From: Thunnus maccoyii
Taxonomy: Eukaryota; Chordata; Actinopteri; Scombriformes; Scombridae
Reading direction: 5' to 3'
Assembly (NCBI RefSeq): GCF_910596095.1
Contig: NC_056540.1
Span: forward strand, 9,169,001 to 9,233,000
Length of the DNA: 64,000 nucleotides
A program made the position numbers and the translations under genes. The notes beneath the pieces are model-generated. The model had not been told where the DNA came from and did not search any database. It worked only from the letters and a program-made list of their open reading frames with translations. Positions within the stretch are counted from its first letter, which is position 1. Each line of letters opens with the position of its first letter. This document shows positions 47,955 through 59,330 of this stretch, piece after piece.

Positions 47955-48318
47955 TGGAATAAGTTGTAAGAAGTGCTCAGATCTATTACCTAAATAAAAG
48001 TGGTATTACCATGATAGAATACATAGAATAATTGTCCCTTCCAGTGTTATAGATTGTAATATTTACTTGTTACTATTATAGATGCATTAATGTTTAAAAT
48101 TTAATATATAGCAATGTATCAGATTTAATTTGTTGATTACTTGTTTTGAATGTTTGAATCTAAAAAGTAACCAGTAGTGGAGTAAAAAGTACAGTATTTC
48201 CCTCTGAAATGTTGTGGAGTATGTAGTAACATGGAAGATACTCAGTATGAGTACTTTAGATTTTTTTTTTTTTTTTTTTTACTACAGTACTTGAGTAAAG
48301 TTACTTTTCACCACTGGC
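47955..48318 (+). repeat. Fish dispersed repeat ending 'ttacttttcaccactgg'
   Basis: Recognisable text such as 'gtacagtatttccctctgaa', 'tactcagtatgagtacttta' and 'cttgagtaaagttacttttc' belongs to an abundant teleost repeat. A T22 run (about 48259-48280) interrupts it. It ends about 110 bases before the promoter-like unit at 48429. Confidence 0.65.
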
Positions 48319-48428
48319 CCCTTCGAAAGCAAAATGTCTCAGATACTGCTTGTTATTACTTTGATAAACTAACATGATGTTCCAGTAAAGTTAATCAAAA
48401 CAGCCATGTGCAATAATAAGTGTGTGTC

Positions 48429-48468
48429 TGGTCTATATAAACTGTGAGCTGATGACCCCAGATCCTCC

Positions 48469-48469
<1 letters not shown>
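48429..48469 (+). promoter_or_regulatory. TATA-containing 41-bp unit, copy 1
   Basis: A 41-bp segment starting TGGTCTATATAAACTGTGAG and ending CCCCAGATCCTCCT. CTATATAAA is a good TATA box. An identical copy starts at 48920. The two flank the duplicated exon block and a CT/CA repeat. Promoter activity is inferred from the motif and position only. Confidence 0.5.

Positions 48470-48514
<45 letters not shown>
48470..48514. repeat. CT/CA microsatellite
   Basis: (CT)n then (CA)n directly joining the TATA-like unit to the duplicated exon-like block. Confidence 0.95.
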
Positions 48515-48520
<6 letters not shown>

Positions 48521-48725
48521 AGGTTTCTCTCAGCTGCAAAAAGTGCGCCATGCTGTTGACCTATACAGCAGAGCTTGAAGAGGAAGGCATGCTTGTGCAT
48601 CCGTCTGCTGTTTACAGAAGAGTGTGAAGCTGAGACGCTGCTGGAGCATGTGGTGGTCACTCCTTGGTCTGACCTCCCCTTTTCATCCATGCTGATCATT
48701 TAGGGAGAAGACAGCAAAGCACAAG
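48515..48725 (+). other. Candidate 5' UTR exon upstream of lpar4 (duplicated block, copy A)
   Basis: Exon-like segment ending in the donor gcacaag|gtaatga and containing a 25-codon upstream ORF (48550-48627). It is nearly identical to 58137-58347 upstream of p2ry10. A TATA-like box sits about 80 bases before it. It could splice to the lpar4 acceptor at 53242-53243, or be an inert copy of the p2ry10 leader exon. The minus-strand frame here (48433-48699) is a shadow. Confidence 0.45.
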
Positions 48726-48920
48726 GTAATGACAGCGTTTTTTGGTTTTTTTTAATAGAAATAATATCTGTGAGTCCGTCACACTGCTGTGCTTTGTCTG
48801 AACATTTGTGGTCACAGTCTTGCCTCACATTTTACTGATGACAAGGGTTTTGTTATTAAGTCCTATTTTACGTAGCTTTTGAATATCCAAATCTATCAGC
48901 GTGCAACATATCACGAGTTT
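48515..48920 (+). repeat. Segmental duplication, copy A (partner 58137-58543)
   Basis: From ATTGACAGGTTTCTCT to 'atatcacgagttt' this 406-bp stretch matches 58137-58543 with about eight substitutions and one single-base indel by eye. Both copies are preceded by a CA repeat. All but one of the differences fall after the splice donor. Confidence 0.93.
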
Positions 48921-48960
48921 GGTCTATATAAACTGTGAGCTGATGACCCCAGATCCTCCT
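48920..48960 (+). promoter_or_regulatory. lpar4: TATA-containing 41-bp unit, copy 2 (putative lpar4 promoter)
   Basis: Identical base for base to 48429-48469. It is followed by a CG/CA repeat and then by the GC-rich leader region of lpar4. This copy is the better candidate for the native promoter-proximal element of lpar4, because it is contiguous with that leader. Function is inferred. Confidence 0.45.
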
Positions 48961-48971
48961 CCACGCGCGCG

Positions 48972-49012
<41 letters not shown>
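48961..49012. repeat. CG/CA dinucleotide microsatellite
   Basis: (GC)n followed by (AC)n; the alternating purine-pyrimidine run could take a Z-DNA form. Confidence 0.95.
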
Positions 49013-49209
49013 TCACACTTTCTATCTCTCTCACTCACTCTCTCTTTACCTCCTTCTCCGCAATCTGCTATTCACTCTCCTCCTCCTCCACCACCACCTC
49101 CTCCTCCTCCTCCTGCCCACTGCCTGACCGAGGTGCTATTGTCTCGTTTCCTGTGGCCGTGCAAGCAACTCTCTACGTACACGCACGCTCACACGCAGGC
49201 GCGGTAGAT

Positions 49210-49502
49210 GTGATGCGTTCCCATTTCTAGCGGACGGAGTGAGTCGCCGGGACTAATTGAAGAACTCACACCGGGAGGAAAAGTTTTCTCTCGTTACATA
49301 GAAGAACGGCTCCTTTCTATTTGAGTCGGGTTAGTTGGAAACTCCAAGCGAGAAAAGTTTGTAGACTCAGCAGCAGCAGCAGCAGCAACACTGAGAGAAA
49401 AAATATGGAGTTTATCTTTTGACAGCTGCGCCGCCGCACTGCTGCCAGACTGACAAACATCAGTGACCGGGAGGTGAGCTGTCAACATCCATTCAGCTGC
49501 CA
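49210..49502 (+). other. lpar4: Candidate 5' UTR exon of lpar4
   Basis: GC-richer leader-like region with scattered CpGs and a CAG run (about 49367-49387), ending in the strong donor ctgcca|gtaagt at 49503. An alternative donor (gggag|gtgagc) lies at 49474. The next good acceptor on this strand next to a receptor gene is at 53242-53243, just before the lpar4 start. The transcription start is not known. Confidence 0.5.
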
Positions 49503-52500
49503 GTAAGTTTGCACTGCTTCGTATCAAGACAATAACATTTTTTTGTCTTTGGTTGAGAGAGAGAGAGAAAAAAAAAACCTTCTGAGTAGCTGTTTTCCAC
49601 AGCTAGCCCACAACCTCTGAGACCACGTAAATACAGTAATTATAGCAGCTGTAGGCATCTGTCATCTATCATAGTTGAAAATAAAGAAAAATGCCTCTCT
49701 AGGCTGTAGATGTTAGATTGGCTTTAAATATTGTGGCTGGAGGAACAAATTAACATATTTCAGTATAATCTAATGTAATTTACTACACACCAGTTATAGG
49801 GTAACATCAACAAGTAGGTGTTGATTAACTTAGAAAGAACATTTTTATTTATAGGAATTGAACATTTTTAGCTGTATTACATATTTACTGAGTATCACAA
49901 GACTTAATTAATGTGTTTGGAGCGAGAAAACAGCACAAACACCCTTCATTTAGGCCATTTCAGTTCACAGAAACATCACTACAAATTACAGTTACAGCTC
50001 CAAGAACTGCTAATTGAATTCTAGCACCTATTTTTTCCTCCATAGTCTCAAGAAAAACTGAACATTTTTGTTTATCAAACAGTGGTTCAAATTAATTAGA
50101 GCTGCACGATACTTATGAATTTTTTTCCTTGATCAATTGTGTGGTTTATAAGTAACAGTACTGTTCAACTAACAGTTGAAAACTCAAAGATATGCAATTC
50201 ATTATTATAGAAGAAAACCAGCAAATATTCACATAAAGCTGGAATCAGTGAACTGAAATGACCTCTTTTTTTCTGTCAATTAATCAACTAATCGGTTAAG
50301 AGCTGATAAAACTGAACATTATGAACCTTATAAAGTCGTATCCTGTGTTAAGGATATTAGGCCTAGTAGTTTGTGATGTAATTTAGGGCAAAGTTCAAAC
50401 AAGACCGCCCTGATTAAAAATACACTCTGTATTGTGTAGTAACGCAAGCTGCCTTGGCTGTAAAGTGTGAAGATGTCCTCTCAAACACAACACTGTGCGC
50501 CTGCTTGTCCTCCACCTTCAACCCTCCCTGCCTTCTTCCTCCTAGCGAGTGAGAGAAGGGAACAGCTGGATGTGAGCTGAGCCTGAACTCGATCCGCTCA
50601 GATCAGCGGGTCCCAGAGGCCTGTTTCTGTCACTGCCGCGGCTGACTATAAGGGGGGGAAACCCTGTAACTGTGCAGCTGTCCATGACCTGTACACACAC
50701 AGGCCTGAAATCCCTCAGCAGGACTTCTAGTAATCCACAACATTTTTAAATGTGTCTCTGCTCTAGGTCTGAAGCTGAGGCGGTTCTTGTTTCTTTCAAA
50801 CAAAAACTGTGAAGCAGCCAAATTCAATGTTCTATAGGCTCGGCTGCCCGAAGAAACAACATCAGCTGAATATGAAGCCGGCACTGTCAGGGGTCCTGGG
50901 ACCGAGCCACAGTACACAGAACCCAACAGTGTGTGTGTGAGGACTGGCACATGTAGGTGTTTGCCTGCTTGTGTATGCACGTGTGGAGAATGTGCATATG
51001 TAAGTGTGTATTTGGTGCAGACGGGTACAGTGAGGGCATTGTAAGGACCGGTGGAGGCTTTCTGGTAGGCGTGTGAAAACGCAGTAAAGATGTCACACTG
51101 CAGCTGGCACAGGACAGGCCTGATGGACTGCTTACACACACACAGCATGCTTTTGTGTGTGTGGTGAAAAGACAGAGTGAATCTTATCCAGACAAACTCA
51201 GGATTTTGACACACAATGCCAAAGACCAACCATCTCACTGCTAGTTTTGCTCTGTTGCATAACACAAGATTAGGCCAGTCTTGCTAGTTAAAGGAGTACT
51301 CTGGTGATTTAAAAGTTGGGACACCTGGGAGAAAGATTTTTGTAAAGAAAGATGAAAGAACGGTCAAAATCAATGCAGCAGAGGCCGAGATGTCCCGACA
51401 TTTCAGTCCCTGATAAGCTCCAGAAACATTGGATCCTACAATTCCCAGAATGCAACTTGACTGTCTGTTGTCAGGCCCTCCCTGCCTGCCTGTGGCTTTC
51501 AAACAACAAACTTCCAGTGTGTAAAGTTGCCTTTCCGTCACAAATTTGCAACCTCCAAGCCCAAATCAATATAACCAATTGTGACATCATGAGGGATATC
51601 TTTTTCACATTTTGGAAACACCACAGAAGAGATTATACAACTGTTTTCACATGCCGTGTAGTTCTCCTTATGACTGATACTGATGTGTTAAATCACTGGA
51701 GTTTCCCTTTTAAGACTGAGAGAGGTGAAGGTAGAGGAAAATTTAACTGAAATACAACATCTGTTTTTGGCTGAGAGCCATTGAAGTGGTCAGCAATTTA
51801 GTCCAGGACTTTATCTGTTTTTTGGCACATACCTGTTTGGTTTGGTATTTGAGCAATATTTAGTTTCTTGGGAAAACTACTGATAGTGTGTTGCACATTA
51901 CATCCGTTTTAGTTTTAATGAAAATGTTTGTTTACCTGTACAGTAGGTTCAATGAGTTCCAAACTGAAAGAGAGGTTTGTTGTAGTCACTCATTGCCTCT
52001 GTATATGTAAGATTTGAATGTTTATGACTTGGCCACACAGGGTAACAACTTTCGCCACATATTTACACCATCAGAAAAATTTGAAAGATGCTATAATCAT
52101 AAAAAATATACACATAGGGGCTTGAATGTGTTTCCTGTTGACTGTCTAATGTTTTAAAGGTGGAAATATGTAATCTCTATTTAAAGTCAGTTTAGGGTTT
52201 AAGGGTTAAAGACTCCAAACTTAACATTTGTAATCAAATATTTAATAGATTAGGAAGGTATGGATCTGATGATTTAAGTAATGAAGAAATGGTCAATTTA
52301 CAAACAACAAAAAATGCAAATTGTTGATGATCTGATTAACTGTTTGGTCATCCCCTCAGCCATCAAGGATGAAGTGCAGAATGTTAAGCCTCTACACTGT
52401 AATAGAGAGCCAATACATTTGCACAATGTCAGTTCACTGACCTTAAATATTGCTTCATGTAAATGAGTAGAAAACCATCTTTATCTTAAAATGTCAAAGC

Positions 52501-53243
52501 ATTTAATTCCTCAGGTTTGACAACAGTGTGAGCAGCTCTGCACTGCTTTTGCACCAAGCCAAAATGTTATTTACTTCTTCCAGTTGGAGCTTAGCCTCAG
52601 ATCCTTTCTGTACTTTTATGGTTGAAAGTGGATTTTACATTGAGCTCTTTAACATTGGTTCATGAATGAATGTAGCTAGAGTGTGTTTAACCTCCTAATC
52701 CACAGTAAATGCTCCTGTGTCTGGCAGCTATATAACTCTCTCACTTCTGATGACAGCCTGAGTGCTGCATGCCACACAGCCATGAGAACTGAAACCCTCT
52801 GACCAGATGAGACTTTTATTTATACTGACAGATAACACATGAACCGCATACAGACACACTTACAAGCAAGAGGATAATGTTAATAGGTTTTGGTTTTATA
52901 TTGGATGCTGATAAATAGTATGTCATTTATAAGCAAAACAATGACTTTTTGGAGGTTTCATTTGGTGTCTTCTCAGAAAATATTGGCAATGTTGGCTCTT
53001 ATATGGTCTTTTTTTTTGTAAGATTGAGTTATAAAATCCAAGTAACACAGAATACATTTCTATCTTCTGTACAGTTACATTCAAATATTAATCATACTCA
53101 GAGTTTTGTTTGAAGGTGTAATGGCTAAACGTGTATACCATTATGCTTCATGTTATATAACTGGAGTTGGAGTTGTTTGCTCCTTGGTGCATAACTTTTA
53201 TTGTGAGGAAGTGACCATGGGCTTTTTCCTTTTCTCTCCACAG
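49503..53243 (+). other. lpar4: Putative first intron of lpar4
   Basis: A 3.7-kb stretch without a recognisable gene apart from the MITE at 51288-51713. The frame at 50630-51265 on the minus strand is unrecognised. The 50450-50650 part is less AT-rich. Confidence 0.45.
51288..51713. mobile_element. MITE in the lpar4 leader intron
   Basis: TTAAAGGAGTACTCTGGTGA at the left end pairs with TCACTGGAGTTTCCCTTTTA at the right end. The 426-bp interior is non-coding, although it holds a chance frame of 132 codons (51352-51750). I recall a common fish family with these ends. Confidence 0.75.
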
Positions 53244-53305
53244 GAGGACTGACCAACCCTGCAGCCGTACATCCTGACTGTCTCTGCCTCCATTTGTGTG
53301 TCTGA

Positions 53306-53353
53306 ATGTCCACGATGGCTTGGAGGGGGCTTGACTGGTGGATCCCCTGCTGA
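53306..53353 (+). other. Upstream ORF in the lpar4 leader
   Basis: A 15-codon ATG frame ends about 100 bases before the receptor ATG, within the exon that starts at 53244 (acceptor ttttctctccacag). It may dampen receptor translation. Confidence 0.4.
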
Positions 53354-53452
53354 CAACTCTGATCCCCAGATATCCGCCCTGACTCCCCCCTTTCCTGAAG
53401 ACTTTGGTGTAACCTCGTGCTGTGGAGAACCCTTCACCTCTAAGCTCTCATC

Positions 53453-54638
53453 ATGGCTAGCTTGGTGCTTAACGAGACTGGAATGGAAGACTGTGGCATC
53501 GACGACTCCTTCAAGTACAACTTGTACTCGGTGGTCTACAGTGTGGTCTTTGTCTTAGGCCTGATCACCAACTGTGCTGCACTCTTCGTATTCTGCTTCC
53601 GGATGAAGATGCGCAACGAGACCACAATGTTTATGACTAATTTAGCATTATCCGATTTAGTATTTGTTTTTACGCTGCCATTCAAGGTCTTCTACAATGT
53701 TAACCGCCACTGGCCATTTGGAGATGGACTGTGTAAGGTATCAGGAACTGCCTTCATCACCAACATCTATGGCAGCATGCTCTTCCTCACCTGTATCAGC
53801 GTTGACCGCTTCCTGGCAATAGTCTACCCTTTCCGCTCCCGCTCTATCCGCACGCGCAGGAACGCAGCGCTGGTGTGTGCCGCCGTGTGGCTGACCATTG
53901 TGGGAGGAGGGATATCAGTGACCTTCTTCTCCACCATCAACAGCACAAATAGAGCCACAACCTGCTTTGAGGGCTTCTCCAAGAGCACCTGGAAGACGTA
54001 CCTGTCCAAAATCACCATCTTCATCGAGGTGAAGGGTCTGATAGTCACACAAACTAAAATATACACCATTTATACAATTTTATCATCTTTATTAAGCTAA
54101 TCAGAGACATAACATTAGATATTTGTCTTGCATCTTATTATCTTTCCAGATTGTGGGATTCCTCCTCCCCCTCATGGCCAACTTGGTATGTTCCTCGCTG
54201 GTTCTACGAACGCTACGTCGCCCAGTGACTGTTGGTCATGGCTGTGACAGCAAGAGACGTGTCCTAAGGATGATTCTGGTCCATCTTGGCATCTTCATCA
54301 TCTGCTTTGTCCCTTATAACTCTATCCTCTTCCTGTACGCCCTGGTGCGGACCCAGGCCCTGGCTAACTGCACTGTGGAGCGCTTTGCCCGAACTCTTTA
54401 CCCCATCACGCTCTGTCTGGCCTGCCTCAACTGCTGCCTGGACCCTGTGGTCTACTACTTCACCTCAGAGAGCTTCCAGAAAAGCTTGACCATGGGAGGC
54501 AAAGGGTCCGGCTCCCGGCCTGAGAGTATCCCTCGCAGTGACACTGAGACCCAGGACACAGCAAACACTCTCCCCAGAGACACACATGCTCTGGCCAGCA
54601 ATGGAAAAGAGACAAAGATGTCTGAGAGTGAGTTCTGA
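53453..54638 (+). CDS. lpar4: Lysophosphatidic acid receptor 4
   Basis: Two coding exons, 53453-54028 and 54150-54638, give 354 residues (human LPAR4 is 370). The product is a plasma-membrane receptor for lysophosphatidic acid, coupling in mammals to G12/13, Gq and Gs. Family signatures are IDDSFKYNL before TM1, [42 protein letters not shown] then [20 protein letters not shown] and [11 protein letters not shown]. Landmarks are N40 (1.50), D68 (2.50), C94 (3.25), DRF (118-120), PYNS in TM6 and LDPVVYYF in TM7. N7 is a glycosylation sequon. The C-tail is Ser/Thr-rich and ends ESEF, close to the human ESTF. The 121-bp intron (donor gag|gtgaag, acceptor ctttccag) splits the frame after E192 in phase 0. 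Reading through it would give a false stop. The ATG at 53453 has a good context (tcatcATGg). Its close relative LPAR6 fits less well at the N-terminus. Confidence 0.95.
54029..54149 (+). other. lpar4: Intron inside the lpar4 coding region
   Basis: GTGAAG…CTTTCCAG, 121 bases, phase 0, at the start of TM5. Removing it restores IFIE followed by IVGF, matching human IFIEVVGF. Human LPAR4 is uninterrupted here. Confidence 0.9.
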
Positions 54639-54715
54639 CCCAACAACCCAACAAGGAAGACAGAAGGTAAAGAAGGGCAGAGTGGGTTTGAAAGACAGGA
54701 GCCCTGAATTTGAAA

Positions 54716-54721
54716 AATAAA
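54716..54721 (+). terminator. lpar4: Possible poly(A) signal of lpar4
   Basis: AATAAA only 78 bases past the stop. A longer 3' UTR is likely as well. Confidence 0.3.
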
Positions 54722-57700
54722 TCAATCAGCTGCTTGGTCCTGGAAGTGACAAACGCATAACTCAGCAGATTAGTTAAATCCTGAGGTAAATCCTGAGGTA
54801 TGGCCCTGGCTTTACAGATTAATCCACCACTGGAGAGGAGAGGAATGTATCTGTTTATTATGAGCAAACACTACGGGGACCAGAGACCCAGCCACACCAG
54901 GACAATTGTGATAGTCTAGGGACACGCAGAGCCTCTAAAAGAGACTCAAACACATCATCACTCAGGTGTAACACACACAAACACTTACACATGCACTGGA
55001 TTGTGGATAAGATGGAGATTTCCGTCCACATTATTGAAATATGCTGTTAAGTACTTTTGTAACACACTGAGCCCTTAAGTTTTATTGTTATAAACTTCAA
55101 GCTTTCACAATGCAGTATATCATTTTAGACATTAATGTTATGACACTCTTTAGTGGTGAGACCCATTGTTATTATAGCACAGCAGTGCGCTGACCTGCTG
55201 AGTTAAACGTGTCTCATGTTGAAGTTTGAGGCCATTAAATGACTGTTTTGAATTGCTTTCTTGGCTGCATTTATTATTTCTGTCCCCCGCCTCGTGCCTG
55301 TTCGTTCGGTCAAACCTACTCTGAACCGGCCTTTATCAGCATGACTGTTCATTTGAACTCATAGAGGAGTTTTTCTACTCAGGCTCTTTTTTTCACCAAG
55401 CAGCCAATGTGATCTTGTTGTGGGCGCAGAAGGCAGCTCTGATCCAGTCGAGGAGTTTGGCCTGTGTGCTGTGTCACAGGCCAAATGCTTATTATGACTG
55501 GAGCAATGGTCCATTGTTTGCTCCTGAATGAGGTCTCTCTGTCTTAATCTGGCCTTAGACTGCAGATCTGCTCAAAGTCTCTTACATACTGCAATGTGCA
55601 CACACACTCCAAAGTACGGGTGAACACTGTTGACTAAATACTCACCCAAAATCATTGTGTTACACTACATGAAGAACAAAACAGTGTAGACATTATAGTC
55701 AGCAGATCTGGGCATTTTAATTTAGTATTGCTGAGTTTGGGTGCATGTTTTTTGGGGGGCGGGGGGAATATTTGATCAATATTTTATCCTTGAGTATGCC
55801 ATCAATTTTTATCACGATTGACCCCACTGAGAATAAGAACCCGGTCACACTAGCATTATACAACAGTGAAATTAATTGATTTTGTTGCATCAAAATCTTT
55901 TAATTTCATAGTGAATCTTTTGTATTGTGTTCATTTCTGGTGAACAATGACACACAAATTTGTATTTGTATTGCTGACCAATGGCTGACCGTCTTGACAT
56001 CACTAACCTTTTGAGGGAACATAAGGCTGGAGAGTCAAAAATGGAAGTATCATAACTTATCAGCTTCATCATCCACATATATTCAACCTCCCTCTGTCGA
56101 AATGCTAACTGCTCCACAAAAGAGGAATGGTTTGAAGACAGTTAGGAAACAAGAGTCACAACTATATTTCTTGAATAAACTGTGAACTTTACTGTTATCA
56201 ATTGAGTAAACAAGCTGATTAACTAAACAAGCTAGCAAGCTTGGAGAGCTTCCTTCCCTCTCTAATAACTCTTAATTGAATAAAATTATGTACAGTACTG
56301 AGAACAAAATGCCAGTGGGAAGAAAACAGCACAATAGAGAGAAAGTAGGAAGAATTTCTGAGGGCTGTTATGACTTCCTAGTGCTAGCATGTTCCCAGCT
56401 TGCTACCATGTTAGCCGTACGCTCGCCAGCTATATGCACTAATTGACCAGGCCTTTAACAGTGACAGTACAATGAGCTAATATAACATCCAGCAGCAGGG
56501 TCGGCTATATGTTTCTGTATGTACGCTACAGGCTCCAGGAGAAGGGAACTGATATCAGTCTGGGACATTATACAAGATGTTAGTACAAGTTGTTTATCCA
56601 TTCATTCATAGACCAGTGCAGAGTTACAGATTCATGGCCTTACTTGGGAATGTAACAGGTCTCTCTATACCTGCTGCAGTGGTAGGAGAGAGCGAAAAAA
56701 ATCTAGTAATCCAAGTAGGCGTCTCTGTTACTGTGAGTGATGTGACCATGTGCAACCAGCATCAAAATCAGAGAGACAACAGTAGATGTTTGTGGGGTCA
56801 AGGGTAGCAAAGAGGAGGATACTGGAGTGGATAGAAGAGGAGCAGGAAATAAGGAGAGTGGGAGTGAAGAAAAACATGCAACAACTGGCCTTTACTCCTG
56901 GACTGGTTCGTGTCAAGAATGTGGCTGTAAAATTGCAACAGAGGACAACAGCTTTCACTTCAAATGTCTCCTTTAAAGGAGCAATCTGCTCCTCTGATTG
57001 TAAATGAAAAAACTGCACTTGTTTAGTAAACTGAGTATTGGCTTGTTCTGACCTCTAGTGGCCATAAGTTGGAACAAAGAGTAATGTTTTGTGAAAACAC
57101 CACGTGTGACCTCCACTTCTTCACTGACACTGAATCACCTTGTGATACTTTCAGTTCTTTGTGTTTGTTGATCATCTTCCTGTTGCTGTATATTGAACTG
57201 CTTGTTCGTGTGAAACTCAACTGTAGCACTACAAGAGGCTTAATGGTATGAAACTAACAGGGTAGATGAAACCGCTGCCACCCTACCGAGTTGTGGTATT
57301 GCTTTTCAGAAGCACGTGAAAACATTTTTTGTTAGACCCACTCAACTGAAAATGTTACCATATGTCAATAAGGGAAATAGCCACTCCTGTGTATCAGCAA
57401 CCACAAAAAAAAAGAAAATCGAGACTTTCTAAAGCACAAATAAAAAGTCAACCATTACATGCAAATCTACCTTACACCTAATTATGCTTTGATAAACAAC
57501 AGCATTAAAAAAGGAAGTGTAACATCTGATAGGGGAAGCGGGCAAACGCTTGCATCAACTCCAAAAGTTGCAGGATGCAAAATGAGATCCTTTGACCAGA
57601 CTATATATTAATGATTGTAGGGAGATGAATAACCATTGCATATAGTATAGATGTGTACATGCAAAATGTGTGAATAGCAGTCAGTGTGCTCAGTCTCTGC

Positions 57701-58090
57701 TTTGTCCACTGACCAGATCACTTGCTTTTAGAAATCCTAAACATTTCATAGATAAGAGGAACTGATATTTTCGTGCCTGTCTGCCCATCTGTCTGTCTTT
57801 CGTTAAATTTATTTGTTTACCTGTAAAAGCTGTCAGTCTTTTTTCTAAACCGCACACTCACCCTCCCTACTGAGAGTACCAGTTATGTCTCAGTTGCAGA
57901 ATACTCAGTGACGTAAAATATGACAGAAAAACATTTGCAGACGTAAGGGCAGAGCTTCCCCTTCCCCTCATTTACCGTACCCAAAAAATTGAGCCAGCGG
58001 AGCCTTAGAACAGCCCACACCAGATGCCACCACCTCGTGCAACAACACATTCAAACAGAAACCTTATCACTGGTGGGTTGTTGCTGTCTT
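54722..58090. other. Spacer between lpar4 and p2ry10
   Basis: No recognised gene. It may hold the rest of the lpar4 3' UTR and regulatory DNA. A G-run occurs at 55754-55766. Confidence 0.45.

Positions 58091-58092
<2 letters not shown>

Positions 58093-58136
<44 letters not shown>
58093..58136. repeat. CA microsatellite
   Basis: (CA)n immediately before duplicated block B, as in block A. Confidence 0.95.
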
Positions 58137-58142
<6 letters not shown>

Positions 58143-58347
58143 AGGTTTCTCTTAGCTGCAAAAAGTGCGCCATGCTGTTGACCTATACAGCAGAGCTTGA
58201 AGAGGAAGGCATGCTTGTGCATCCGTCTGCTGTTTACAGAAGAGTGTGAAGCTGAGACGCTGCTGGAGCATGTGGTGGTCACTCCTTGGTCTGACCTCCC
58301 CTTTTCATCCATGCTGATCATTTAGGGAGAAGACAGCAAAGCACAAG
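58137..58347 (+). other. p2ry10: Candidate 5' UTR exon of p2ry10 (duplicated block, copy B)
   Basis: Ends in the donor gcacaag|gtaatga; the next fitting acceptor is ttttgttgcag at 61070, 77 bases before the p2ry10 ATG. It carries the same 25-codon upstream ORF as copy A (58172-58249). No TATA box is seen upstream of the CA repeat. Exon status is inferred from the splice site and gene order. Confidence 0.5.
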
Positions 58348-58543
58348 GTAATGACAGCGTTTTTTAGTTTTTTTTAATAGAAATAATGTCCACGAGTCCG
58401 TCACACTGCTGTGCTTTGTCTGAACATTTGTGGTCACAGTCATGCCTCACATTTTGCTGATGACAAGGGTTTTGTTATTAAGTCCTATTTTACGTAGCTT
58501 TTTGAATATCCAAATCTATCAGCGTGCAACATATCACGAGTTT
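58137..58543 (+). repeat. Segmental duplication, copy B (partner 48515-48920)
   Basis: About 98% identical to copy A over 407 bases by eye. Identity stops at 'cacgagttt', after which this copy continues 'ataggcatc' and copy A continues into the 41-bp TATA unit. Confidence 0.93.
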
Positions 58544-59330
58544 ATAGGCATCATTATTCAAATCAAAGGGTATTGTAAAATGTGAATAAAAAATTACTTG
58601 TATTATTTGTCTCCACTGTAGTTGTGCAGGTTAAATCTTATTATTTCAGCTCTATTTGATCCAACCACTTAAAAATGTCTTTAAATTTTTTTAAATTTTA
58701 CGAATTATGATAAAGGTTTGAAAAACTATTCAAACGTTTTTCGAAGTGACAAATGTTTCTCACACAGCAATGCAGTTAAAATAAAAGAATACGACTTTAT
58801 CCTCACCACTACCCACAAAAAGGGACTTTCATGTTGCTTCCTTAAATTTAAGCCTCAGGACGTACTGTAGCACAACAGTTTACTGTACAGGTAACATGAA
58901 GCAACCCATTGTCTGACTGTAGCAGACTGATAGGGCAGTCCCTACAACAGCTAATGGTAACCAGTCAAATCTGATCAAAATGACAGTAAAGAGACAGAAA
59001 GAAAGAAAAAAAACTGTCACTGTTTCTCTCTTTGCTCTCAATGCTAGCAGAGGAAGGGTGTGGTGTTGCCTTAATGGCAGAAGGAAGGGCGATGCTTCGG
59101 TGATAAGCAGAATAAATGCTCAGTCTTTCTTTCAGACATTTCCTGTTGCAGTCTTTTGCCAGAGACATCTGATTTATTACATGTTCTATTGCTGTTTTCA
59201 TAACCCAGTACCTTAAGAAAATATAACTGGAACACATCCAGATGATACATGCAGGAAAAATATTTTATGTCACATTTGCTGTAACATATTATATTAATAA
59301 TATCCTGTAATATATTTGATGTAATATTTG

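Noticed and set aside
48433-48699. Minus-strand frame whose first 60 or so residues recur at 58067-58321
   Set aside because: The repetition is explained by the 98% identical DNA block. The frame runs into the CA/CT microsatellite and has no known domain. The plus-strand donor and gene order fit better.
50630-51265. 211-codon minus-strand frame
   Set aside because: The longest unexplained frame in the lpar4 leader intron, but it is low-complexity in places, has no domain and no supporting splice pattern.
53298-53558. Overlapping frame across the lpar4 start
   Set aside because: Out of frame with the receptor and without known domains; only its upstream ATG (53306) is of interest as a short uORF in another reading.
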